From contig CADCSX010000002.1 in the NCBI GenBank assembly GCA_902805475.1, positions 2,046,001 to 2,110,000 on the forward strand: 64,000 bases of DNA, given 5' to 3'. A model generated the notes under the pieces. It was not told where the DNA came from. It did no database searches and saw only the letters and a list, made by a program, of their open reading frames with translations. How positions within the stretch are numbered: the first letter of the stretch is position 1; every line of letters starts with the position of its first letter. The position numbers and the translations under genes were made by a program. This DNA comes from Entonaema liquescens (taxonomy: Eukaryota; Ascomycota; Sordariomycetes; Xylariales; Xylariaceae). Shown piece after piece: positions 11,971-21,928 of the stretch.

Positions 11971-14900
11971 TTATACCGTGCCTCGAAGGCGTTGCTTGCG
12001 GGCTAACCAGTCCCCGAGCATGTTATCCAATTGCTACATAATCGTTAGCTTCAAGTCAAGACCGTTATATCGTAAACAATATAGAACCTACCGTCGTAAT
12101 CTCAGCTAACCTTGCGTTCTGCTCGCGGAACAGAGAGCCGACAACAGGATGTTCGGGGCCTGCAGGCGGCACATCATTCTTATCGTAGACAATTGCTAGC
12201 AGATCCCGGATATCGGAACCTGAGTCGAAAAATGCGCGGAGGTTAGCGTCGTTCCAAGTCGATGTTGTTGCCGATGTCGACGTTGCCACCGAGTCTTGCT
12301 TTCCGTGAGTCCTATCCTCTGCATCCACCAAGTCTGGTGATGGCGATGATTCAGGAGAAGACGGGCCCTCCTGACTAGAAGTATCAACCATAAGTGCGGG
12401 TGGGTTGGATGATGTATCAGGTGAGACCCGAACAGGAGATTCTGAAAGGCGCTCTTCCCCAGCAGGGCGCTGGGGCTTTACCGTTTGATCACTGGCCTCG
12501 GATGCTGACGTTTGAGTGCTGACGTAGCTGTCCGGATATGCTCCGGGCAGAGTTGGCCGCGTTTGCTTCGCTTCAGGAGGCTGTCGTGTGGGTTCCGGAG
12601 GTGTCCTTGTCGGTTGTGGTGTAGACTCGTCCTCCTCAGGCGAGTCGAAGTCGTCAAGTTCAAGTCGTGACTTCGCTTTGACGACCTTCTGTGGCTTGCT
12701 TTCCTTCGTGGCCGCTTGCCTCGGGCTACCCTTCTGGGAAGATCGGTCTGGGCTTTCAAGCCGATCAGACTCCACCATCCTTAGTGTCGCCGGCGGTACG
12801 TTCGCTACATTGTTACTTCTAGCTTCCGACGCCAGCATGGGGCCGCGCTCTGGACCTGCCTGCGACGGTGCGAGAGCAGGTTTGCGCGTTGGTGAAGGGT
12901 CGGTCCTAGGCTGCTGTTTCTGAAGTTTGCTCGTGTTCCGCTGAGGACTGTTGACCTTTTCAGGAGATAGATCCGCATCGGCTGCGCGAGCTTCCTCCGC
13001 ATCCTTCTCTGCCATATCAGCACCAACGTCCAGAGACCGCTTGCCAAACGAATCGGCGTCATCATCAATCGACTTTTTCTTATCTTTCCTCGAGAAGAAA
13101 CTCCGAATCGCGCTTGGCTTCTTCTCCTTCTCCTTCTTCTTCTTATCGTCCTTGTTTCTGTCGGGGGTGAGCTCTTTATCAAGGCTCGGTCGTTGCCGCA
13201 GCGACTCTTTCGAGTCACTCGATATCCGCGGCTCATTATCATCCCGTAGCAGACCAGGAGTCAACGTGATCTTCTTAGTCTCTATCGTCTCATCCTTGAA
13301 GAAAGAATCTGTATTCCTAACAGTGCCATTTCTTGTAACCCGCTCACTCTTAGGATCGAAAATTTCGTTGCTATCCCTGCGAACGTCATTCTGGACAACC
13401 GAGAGCAAGTTGTCTTTGTCCTCAGCCTTAGCAGATTGACCCTTGGGCTTGAGCGGTTCCACCTTTGCCGATTCATCATCATCCGAAGCATCATCGGCAG
13501 ATGATGCTTTTTGCTCTTGCTTCTGCTGAGCCTGCTGTGAGCCCTGCTCTTCAAGTTCTTTCTCACTGTCGTTGTCCTCCTCATCACTAGAGAATTCGGG
13601 GTCGGAATAGTCGACATAAGTCGGGGCTGTGAAAGTAACAGTTTTCTTTCTCCTCCTCATAGCCGTCTTGATAGTGGGCTTCGTCTTCTCTGCTTGGTCG
13701 CCGAGCATCGTTGCTGATAGCTAGTTTATGGTCAGTTAAATATCTTGTCTTTTTAAGTATAATCACGTACGTCAATGTTCCGGTGCTTGTTGAGACGCGC
13801 TAGCCTTTCGGTAGGCGTTTCAATGTGCTCTGCTGGTAAGTATCCTGGAGACCGGAGTGTGAGTTTAGAGATAGGCTTCGAATATACCAGTAGCTCATAC
13901 CTATGCTACTGTCCTTGACAACCCTCACGAGCCACCAATAACTATTACTATCGTCAAGTAGCACCATGGTGTCGCCTTTAGTAGCGTTGGCCTGGCCCTC
14001 GACCGTAGCGACGAAGGTGTGGAGAGCGTAAACGAATTCGAAATCGATATCCTCTAAGTCTTGTAAGTCTTTACCACCCCAACCAACATCAAGGAATCTG
14101 GAATTAGCAGCTAAAGAAACATCATCATAATCATCATCACCCTCTTCGGAGGCGTCATAAGGAAGTAAAGAGTATGGCGAGATGATGAATTGTTCGTCCA
14201 ATTCGGGTTCGATGGTTCGCGTGCCCAATTCGCGTTTCGAAGGGAAGTGTACGGCCGTCGATCGTAGCTCAGAGGTAGGATGTTGGTCGACATATTCTCC
14301 CTCAATAAGCGGTCCTGCTTCGTCTACTAGATCCGTCGCGTATATTTCCTACATGCTCGATGGGGATTCGCGTAGTGACAGGTCGTCCGGGTCTTCGGCG
14401 TGATTCGCGCGATTGGCCGATTCGCTATACTTACCAGGAAAAGGATGATGACGATTTGACTTATGAACAGGAGCCTTGCTTGCCTGTTGGTCTGGGGGTT
14501 GTATGGGTGAAGGTATTCCCGCCTTGCTGGGTGCTGGATTGAGGGGAACGGAATGCAAAACCAGAGGACGCAATGAGTCGACGCGCCGTGGCCAAGCAGG
14601 AGGCGGAAGGGTGTACCCACCATCTTCAATTGAAGGAGAGCTCGAAATCTTATCCATCATGTCATCATCTAGATCGTCATCCGCGTTGGCGTCCATGTCC
14701 CCATCGTCGGAGCCATTACCCGTAGCGCCTCCATTCTGCGCGATTGCGAGCGCATCTTCAGATTGCATCTTGTTGCCATTCAAGGAATTCGCGAGTTGCT
14801 CGGCGTATTGTTGTAAATCGCTACTATTATTATCACCATCGACCCACGAGATCCTAGGACTTCGAGCTTCCTCGCCAGCCCTGTCGCCTTGAACTTCGCG

Positions 14901-15212
14901 CAAAGTCTCAGCCTGGTGCGGTGCGAGTGACCCGTTCGACGTTACGTTTACCGAGAGAGATTTGTGGTTCTTAGCAGAAGGCGTGTCTTGATTTTGAAGG
15001 TCGATAGTGTCTGTAGAATTCGAAAGGACCAAAAATTATTAGCACAGCACAAGGAACAAAAAAAATTCATAAATTTCGAAGACAAGGGGTTGGGTGTTGC
15101 ATTGTAATAATTTTCCCAAAAATTTCCCCCTTCTCCCCTTAGCCCTTTCAAAGGCTGGCAGGTTCATATGTAGATCCGACTCACCTGCGCGAATCATCTG
15201 GGGTCTGGTCAT
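11971..15212 (-). CDS. teaC: Tea4/Bud14/TeaC-like SH3-domain polarity protein
   Basis: Minus-strand exons in order: 15212-15185, 15010-14435, 14326-13901, 13844-13771, 13720-12092, 12033-11971; about 931 residues. The start exon encodes MTRPQMIRA and splices over 174 nt into DTIDLQNQD. An acidic Ser-rich N-terminus precedes an SH3 domain (about 290-355: FEFVYALHTFVATVEGQA, SNSYWWLVRVV, GYLPAEHIETPTERLARLNK). Just after it lies KKTVTF (about 380), which fits the RVxF-type docking motif for protein phosphatase 1, as expected for Tea4/Bud14, which brings PP1 to growing tips and microtubule ends. The rest is charged, Lys/Glu/Ser-rich and disordered. The last 21-codon exon ends ARKQRLRGTV. The exon join at 14326/14435 is uncertain: reading straight through meets an in-frame TAG at 14351-14349. 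Divergent from the cryptochrome gene. Confidence 0.88.
14327..14434 (-). other. Uncertain teaC intron (or coding segment with a nonsense codon)
   Basis: 108 nt, a multiple of three. The donor GTAAGTAT is near-perfect; the proposed acceptor is GATCTAG and no clear branch site precedes it. Skipping it joins HHPFP to VDEAGPLIEGEY in frame. Unspliced, the frame reads EDPDDLSLRESPSSM, then TAG, then EIYATDLVDEAG, which looks coding on both sides of the stop. Either this is a real intron or exitron-like segment, or the TAG is a C-to-T change of a glutamine codon. Confidence 0.5.
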
Positions 15213-17497
15213 GGCTGTTATTTTTCCAAGAGTCCGCGGAATCAATTCCCACGGATCAGTGTTAAATGAACTTTGATATGGGTCCGCCGGTTCATAACAG
15301 CAATCGATAATGCTTTATCCCAAATTTTTCTTTTATTCCGGCCCTATGCTGCCTTGCCTACCCTCTTCCCTAGCCTCTTCCACGTCCAGCGCCTTGGTGG
15401 TGGATTGTCGCAAGGGGTTGGGGGAAAAATGGTCGGAACGCCTTGACCATAGACCAAGTTAAAGTCCACCTAACTTTATTTCCTAGAAACTTAACACCCA
15501 GTAAAGAGATCGGCATGCGATTGAACTTCGCGCAAATCTCGGGCCAATTGTGTCGAATAATGTTGTGTGTTTTGGTTCTAAGAATAGATAATAATAACCA
15601 TTGTAGTGGCATAAATCATAAATGAACGGATGTGGTGAGATGAGAATGGGGAGTATTACATATACCTCGAACCCAAAAAAAAATAAAAAATAAAAAATCC
15701 TGGTTATCAGTAAAGTCTGACTACTAGACTCGGGGAATCGCTGATCAGATACAACGAAAATGCGAAAGGAGGCCTTGCAGATTGCGGTCCTATTCGGGTT
15801 GGTCTGAAACAAGGTACTGGGCGTACTGGGCAGGGGATCTTGAATGAGTGGGCGTGGCAGACGTTGAGATGAGGGCGATAAAACTTTACAGTTGGCAAAC
15901 TTAGTGGGGCAGAACAACCGGGATAGGTATTAGCTACCTGATACTGGCCTAGTACATTCCTTAACTCTTAAGTAGACAGTACAATAATAGTAACTTTGTG
16001 TCCTCTTCCCGTCCTCCCCCACATCGTCGACGTGAGGGCTAAATATAAGTTTCTTCCCCATACCTGCATATCCCGTGCTGCCCGTGTTACCCATAAGATG
16101 CATGAGATACATGAGATACGCAGCAAGCAAACGTCAATAGTCTACACTTGGTACATAGATCTCACCGTCTAATTAGATAGGTACCTATCTATCGAAGTGC
16201 TATAAATGGCACAATAGCCATAGCCCCATTCGCTTTTTTCCCCACCATTCGCGATAGAATTGCCCTCCATAGACGTTATGTACCTACGTATGACTAAGAA
16301 TATTAGGGCAAGAAAAACACACGATGACCTTTTTTGTGTGTTTGTATAATACTTATAACTTATACTTATAACTTAGGTTGGTTATTTGAAGTCGTCAGAA
16401 AGATGCCGAAGAGCTCTAATAAGCAATAATTAGCATCAACTAGTTTTAGTCTGCTACATAACTTCTTTTCTCCGTCTAGTTCTCTTTCATAACGTAACTT
16501 GCAAATGCAGATCTCAAACTACTTACAGCTGTATAAAAAACACAATGTGGCAAGGCATGTCTATAGCGTAATAACTCTTCCTGCTAAAGCTAAAATTACT
16601 AATTACCATACCTGAATAGTTTGTTATGTCTTGTATGCCAGTAGTGTATTGCTGGGGCATGTGAGTCGAACATATGCATGTTACTACGCTATTGCCAACA
16701 GCAAGCTACCTACTATGTATATGCCTCATTCCGAGGAACTATTTATTCATTGCATCGGAGTTTCACAGAAATCAGTAAGTAAAACAGTATGCCTACAAAT
16801 ATACTCCACATTCATAATAGACAACGGCCTAGTTACATAAATGATCCAGTATTACTGTCTCTTCCAACCTTTTTTTGCATCTGCCCCAAAGCCCTACCTA
16901 CTATGGTATAGCCTAGCGGTTCCTGCGTTAGTGTAGAGCATGGGTCAAATCGTGGAGAAAGTCGCAGTTAGGCCGAATCGGCGGCCATGAATTTCCCGAA
17001 TAAGGGCCTACTCAACTTAGTGTGAACGGAATGCATTTCATAGCCCGAAGTGAAACCTTGGCCATGCCTACGTGTATAGAAGCACATTTTTATGTAACTA
17101 CTAGAAGAGACTTTTTCTTTTTTTCTTGAGAAAACCCGCAATTTGTAGATCATTACATGTGTCTTCATAAATTTGTTGATAACTGTTAATTTTGTCGCAG
17201 AATGGTATCGGCGGGAGGGAGGGGGAGGGGGCTTGAAACGTAAAGAAGTGTATCAACGTTATGTTTTTCTAAACCGTATATTCGAATAGAGTCCCTACAC
17301 TAACTTTTTATATCTTTAATTTTTTTTTAGCCACAAGCCGGCCTACGCCAAAGAGTCCGGCTGTGGCTGATGTCTTGACATCATGGACTTAGGCCTGAAA
17401 AGCAAATTCTACCTAAGCTTTGGCAAGCGTGTGTTGAGAATAAGTAGGTAGTTTTACTGTTGAGTTAAAAGTCAGTCATATCAGGTAAACTCATACA
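15213..17497. other. Divergent intergenic region, teaC (-) / cryptochrome (+)
   Basis: About 2.3 kb shared 5' region of two divergently transcribed genes. No gene seen. Contains A-rich tracts (15675-15700), TAGGTA-type repeats and an 18-bp palindrome at 16174-16191. Pyrimidine tract near 17325-17335. Confidence 0.5.
16174..16191. repeat. 18-bp perfect palindrome centred on GGTACC
   Basis: TAGATAGGTACCTATCTA reads the same on both strands. AGGTACCT cores recur at about 53751, 60343 and 60356 in this window, in non-coding DNA. It may bind a dimeric factor or be a common low-complexity motif of this genome. Confidence 0.6.
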
Positions 17498-19539
17498 ATG
17501 GGGAAGCCACGCGTAATATACTGGTTTCGAACAGATCTTAGGCTTCACGACTCTCCTGCTCTAAGGGCGGCCCTCGACCTAGATCCCAGTGTTTTATGGC
17601 CTATATTTACATGGGATCCTCACTATGTATACCGAGCTAAAGGAGGAATAAACAGATGGCAATACTTGTGAGCTTCAGGCTTCAGATATTAACATTATAA
17701 AATCGGCCACTAATGCTGTTAGACTCGACTGTCAGGCTGACCTTTCAGAGTCCATTCAAAACCTCAACCCCAAGTCCAAGCTTTTTGTTTTACGCGAAGC
17801 CCCGCAAACACTTTTTCCTAAATTATTTAGAGCGTGGAATGTAACACATCTAGTATTTGAAAAAGACACGGATGCTTATGCCCGAGAGAGAGATCAAGTC
17901 GTAGTAGCACTAGCGGAAAAGGCCGGTGTCAAGGTGGTATCTCGGTATGGGCGTACGCTGTGGGATAGTGATGAAGTTGTTGCCAATCATGGAGGAAAGC
18001 CAACCATGTCTATTACCCAACTTCAAACCGCCGGTAAGAAGATTGGGGAGATACCTAGGCCAATATCCGCACCAGACTATTTCCCAAACCCAGGAGCTAT
18101 GCCTACAGATTTTGAACAGACGAAACTAGAAACAAGGCCCGACCTTAATGCTTCTTACAGGAATGATATTGAAAGTACTTACTCACATATCGCAGGACCC
18201 AAAGGAGACTTTGCTATTACGACTCTTGAGGAGCTTGGGTTTCCAGATGCAGCTACTACACCGCACCGTGGTGGCGAGACAAGTGCTTTGAAGCAGCTGG
18301 AGGAAATCTTTTCAGATGAGAAATATGCGGCTACATTCCAAAAACCGAAAACTAGCCCAGCAGCTTTCGAGCCTCAATCGACGACACTGCTATCGCCGAT
18401 GCTACACTTTGGTGCGCTCTCACCACGCCTTTTCTATTGGAAGGCGCAGGATCTAGTCGAAAAATACGGAAAGGGGGCATCTACACCCCCTGAAAGTTTG
18501 ACTGGCCAGCTGTTGTTTCGGGATATGTACTTCGCAGCTCAGGCGGCGATCGGATCTTCCTTCGGTGAGTTGGGCTTGTTTCCAAGTAGCTCATGGCCTC
18601 GGCTGTATGCATGTAGGTTTCTGATTTTTTACGTATTGCAGTCCAAACGATTAACAATGCATACTGCCGGTTTATTCCTTGGCACCTACCCTCAAAAATA
18701 GGAGAAACTGAGACAGGCAGTAATGCGATTAGCGGTGAGTACCATGTTGACTCGCCACAAGCGGAGGAATGGTTTCTGCGCTGGAAGGCGGGAGTGACTG
18801 GGTTTCCGTTCGTTGACGCTTTGATGCGCCAACTACGCATTGAAGGTTGGATTCATCATTTAGGTCGTCATTTGGTAGCTTGTTTCCTCACTAGAGGCGG
18901 ATGTTATGTACATTGGGAGCGAGGGGCCGATGTTTTCGAGGAGTGGCTGATCGACCACGAACCGGCCAGTAATGCTGGTAACTGGCAGTGGATGAGTTGC
19001 ACTGCATTCTACTCCCAGTACTATCGCTGCTATAGTCCGGTAGCTTTCGGGCAAAAGTGGGATAAAAAGGTGCATTCATAAGAAAATGGGTGCCCGAACT
19101 GAAGAACTTAGATGAAAAGTTTATATATGAACCGTGGAAGGCTAGCAAAGGAGCATTAGACAAAGCCGGGGTGAAGATTGAAGGAGACGGACTCAATAAG
19201 AGGATTGATGGGACATATCCTACTCCGATGTTTGACTTTGGGCAGAGGAGAAGCGCATGTATTGCTGCGATGAAGAGAGCTTATTCCATTGGAATATATG
19301 GAAATGATAATAAAGTTAAAGATGGGACATGGAAGGAATTGTTTGAAGAGGTTGGTGAAACAGAGATGGAGGGTTCTAGCGGCGACAGCGGAGATAGAAA
19401 GCACCTGCACGCAAACCACGCTGGCAATCAAGAGGGAAATGGAAATGGAAATGGAAAGGGCGGGTTTAAACACACAAACCAGGACAAAGTGGTAAAGGAA
19501 GGACCGATGGATAGGTTTGCTAAGAAGCTAAAGAGGTAA
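17498..19539 (+). CDS. cry1: Cryptochrome / (6-4) photolyase, with one frameshift
   Basis: Exons 17498-17667, 17723-18564, 18642-19539; about 636 residues once one base is restored. The N-terminus (VIYWFRTDLRLHDSPAL) is the photolyase alpha/beta antenna domain. The C-terminal FAD domain is complete: LSPMLHFGALSPR, QLLFRDMYFAAQA, NNAYCRFIPWH, then GWIHHLGRHLVACFLTRG with both histidines of the HxxxH pair used by (6-4) photolyases, and EEWLIDHEP..GNWQWMSCTAFYSQYYRCYSP. The motifs fit the animal-type (6-4)/CRY1 branch, not CRY-DASH. Expected role: light-driven repair of (6-4) photoproducts and possibly light signalling, in the nucleus. The tail is low-complexity (GNGNGNGKGG) and ends KKLKR, a possible nuclear import signal. 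At about 19065-19073 the conserved FGQKWDK..GAFIRKWVPELK needs one more A in a run of five; as written it hits TAA. Confidence 0.9.
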
Positions 19540-20151
19540 AATCATACAAGTACCTAGCATTGACTAGCTTAGGTCTTACAGAGAATGCGTTGTAAGTTGC
19601 GACTGAGATCAAAACTTCCACTAACATCAACTCTCTACATTTTTGTTCTGCCTTTCTACCTTCCACGTATGTCTTTGCTCGTAGGAGGGTTTGTCCTAGC
19701 AGCTGCTAAAATAGAGAGCATTGACTACTTACCTATGTATGGTTTAACTTTTGTTCAACCTCCTGTGTTGTGGTTAGACCATAAGCAATATTTTATTAAC
19801 ATCTGTTGTTATAGCATTCTCACAAGCCCACAAACTGGCTGTCCCTGACACAACTTATTTATATTGGACATTGCCCTGGCTTCGTATCGAGCAGAAATTA
19901 ATGTCTATTCGTTTTACTACTTGTACGAAACGATTGCTCAACTACAAATATCCTCTCGATATCATTGTTACAGAACACTTCTACAGTAAATTCCCCCTTA
20001 ATAGAGATCGTATCTTTTGATGATAACTAAACAATCTAAGCAACTTCGCAGCGCATTTTGTCGCCAAACCAAAATACGAAATACGCCTACTACCACATTT
20101 TACGATAGAGTACTTAACCGTAGCTAGAAACCCTAGAGGGAACGGAATGCT
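19540..20151. other. Intergenic
   Basis: Cryptochrome 3' UTR and promoter of the following membrane-protein gene. An 87-codon frame at 19585 has no recognisable features and is probably noise. Confidence 0.5.
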
Positions 20152-20760
20152 ATGCCGGCCACGACCCTCACTACGGTATATCGCTCGAACTACGGCGATG
20201 GTCCTGCGCAGACCTCGCAGCAGACCTCGCAGCAGACAATGCTCTCTCAAAACACAGTGTCGCCGCATACTTCCCAGCACACTACACCTGCATTCCCATA
20301 CCCCTTAGGTATCCGGCCCGCCTCTCGCCACGAGATTTGTGGCCTAGCTCTAGGGATATGTTTCCTAGTATTGGTTATGGGATGGCTTCTCTTTGTAGGT
20401 GTACGAGTGGGTATTCAATATTTAGGTACGAGAAGAGGCAAACCAACCCGGATGGTGGACCTAGAGTACTGTCATATACCGGAGGAACGACCCGTAAGAG
20501 GAGGCGCGTCGTTCTTATCTAAGCTGAGAAAAGTACCGGCAGGAGAGTTCATCCAATCGGCCTGGCACAAGAGTACAGATCTTGCTACTAGCATTGAAAG
20601 GGATGCATGCGAGTTTAGGAGGATAGCGCGGCCCCCACGCAGAATGGATGAGGAGGCAGCTTTTGATGATGCGGAAAGCAGTGGAACTCAAGGAAGTGGC
20701 TCTTTTTTACGCAGAACGTGCCGGGGAGCGGGTGTGCTGTCTGTCTTGAGGAAGAACTGA
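20152..20760 (+). CDS. Hypothetical single-pass membrane protein
   Basis: Intronless frame of 202 residues from an ATG. The first 55 residues are Thr/Gln/Ser-rich, with a direct repeat TSQQTSQQT. One strong hydrophobic segment follows at about 62-86 (ICGLALGICFLVLVMGWLLF), then TRRGKPTR, so the C-terminal 115 residues are probably cytosolic by the positive-inside rule. The tail is basic with an acidic Ser/Gly patch. There is no cleavable signal peptide. I do not recognise a family. The frame's length, ATG start and membrane segment followed by basic residues favour a real gene. It lies between cryptochrome and mic10, on the same strand as cryptochrome. Confidence 0.65.
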   Translation: MPATTLTTVYRSNYGDGPAQTSQQTSQQTMLSQNTVSPHTSQHTTPAFPYPLGIRPASRHEICGLALGICFLVLVMGWLLFVGVRVGIQYLGTRRGKPTRMVDLEYCHIPEERPVRGGASFLSKLRKVPAGEFIQSAWHKSTDLATSIERDACEFRRIARPPRRMDEEAAFDDAESSGTQGSGSFLRRTCRGAGVLSVLRKN

Positions 20761-21185
20761 AGGTCCGGCACAGGATAAACCGTCACAGGATCCTACGCCT
20801 GTTTCAGCGGTCAGTGGACGCTGATGAATTGTGAGGGGTTGGTACTGCTAGTAATATCGACGAGTAAATCTTGGATGCAAAGAGTAGGGGCTTGGTTGAA
20901 GAATAGCGCTCCTACGGCCTGCCAGGGTTTCCAATCATTCATTATATACGTCCCCCCTAAAGCGTTTGATATAGGTACAGAGCGTCTTGGATAACTGTGC
21001 TTAACCCATTGCTGTATTACTGCGCAACAAAGTAAGTTTTTTTTTGTGTGTGTAAATGAACTCGTTCCAATTACGCCCGTCTCAAGATGGCCAGGCCGTC
21101 TATCGGTGCTGTTTCTGTTGTACAGGTATGGTAAATGCGTTTTTTGTCGAGATGACTTCCTCTAAAGCTACCGTCTAGCTTCCTT
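20761..21185. other. Convergent intergenic region
   Basis: 3' flanks of the membrane-protein gene (+) and mic10 (-). A T9 run followed by GTGTGTG sits near 21036. Nothing else seen. Confidence 0.5.
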
Positions 21186-21526
21186 TTACGCTCTTCTCTT
21201 TAGCTCTTGCGATGCCTGTTTCAAACTCCAGTTGCACTCCTCGTAGGCCCTGCCAGCGCCGAAACCCACACCCACGAATGCGGGCCATGCTCTTCGTCGG
21301 AATAAGAGAACTGAGAAGACGACACCAAATCCGAGGCCAAGTGATGACTTGATGAGCATGTTGGAAATGCAGCGGTCCCACTACGATGCTGTCGTATTAG
21401 CGATCCTTATGCGATGACGGTAAGTTAAAACTAATAGTAGTAGTTCCATACCTTTTCGTTCAAAAGTGCCTCGCTCACAGGTCTAGAGACCGTGCTAGGC
21501 GGCGCAGGGACTGAGCTGTCTGACAT
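21186..21526 (-). CDS. mic10: MICOS complex subunit MIC10
   Basis: Two minus-strand exons, 21526-21452 and 21380-21186, with a 71-nt intron (GTATGG donor, GCTAAT branch, CGTAG acceptor); 89 residues. The first exon gives MSDSSVPAPPSTVSRPVSEAL; exon two opens with WDRCISNMLIKSS, the conserved entry to the first membrane helix. Two hydrophobic hairpin helices carry the glycine-rich motifs of the family, GLGFGVVFS and GVGFGAGRAY, separated by the positively charged loop FRRRAWP. MIC10 is an inner mitochondrial membrane protein that oligomerises through these glycine motifs and bends the membrane at crista junctions. Both exons are too short to stand out as open frames. It is head-to-head with urb2, with 402 bp between the start codons. 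Confidence 0.93.
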
Positions 21527-21928
21527 GGTGACAAGGACTGTAATAATGAAAAATTAGTGTATATTAGAGAACTGAGAGGTTTATGGAGCTCATACGTTCG
21601 AAATTGGGTATTTCTGAGGGGTTACAACTGAATTGTCGTTATTTTGATAAATATTTCTCTTTCGGCACAAGAGCAATCAGGTCATTGACGCAGCTTGATC
21701 GGCTTATGTTCCTTGGTACCCGAAGGCGGTGAATAGAAAATAGTTCCTTTTTTAGTTAGTGCTACCGGCAGAATCTATGATTATTTTGGAGACGGCGGGG
21801 AGTTCCACAAAAAAAAGGTGGAAGCTTTCAAACTTACTGCGTACCTTTGCGCGACAGCTTTTAATATACTTACCTTTTCCCTCAAAAATCTGGCAATCTG
21901 GCAATGCTAGTAGTGGTTCAATTACAAG
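21527..21928. promoter_or_regulatory. Shared promoter region, mic10 (-) / urb2 (+)
   Basis: 402 bp between two start codons on opposite strands. It must hold both 5' leaders and probably both promoters. AT-rich, with A-rich tracts near 21810-21820; no factor site was identified with confidence. Confidence 0.6.

Noticed and set aside
15483..15917. 144-codon minus-strand frame in the teaC/cryptochrome intergenic region
   Set aside because: Composition reflects T-rich DNA on that strand; probably 5' flanking sequence of teaC.
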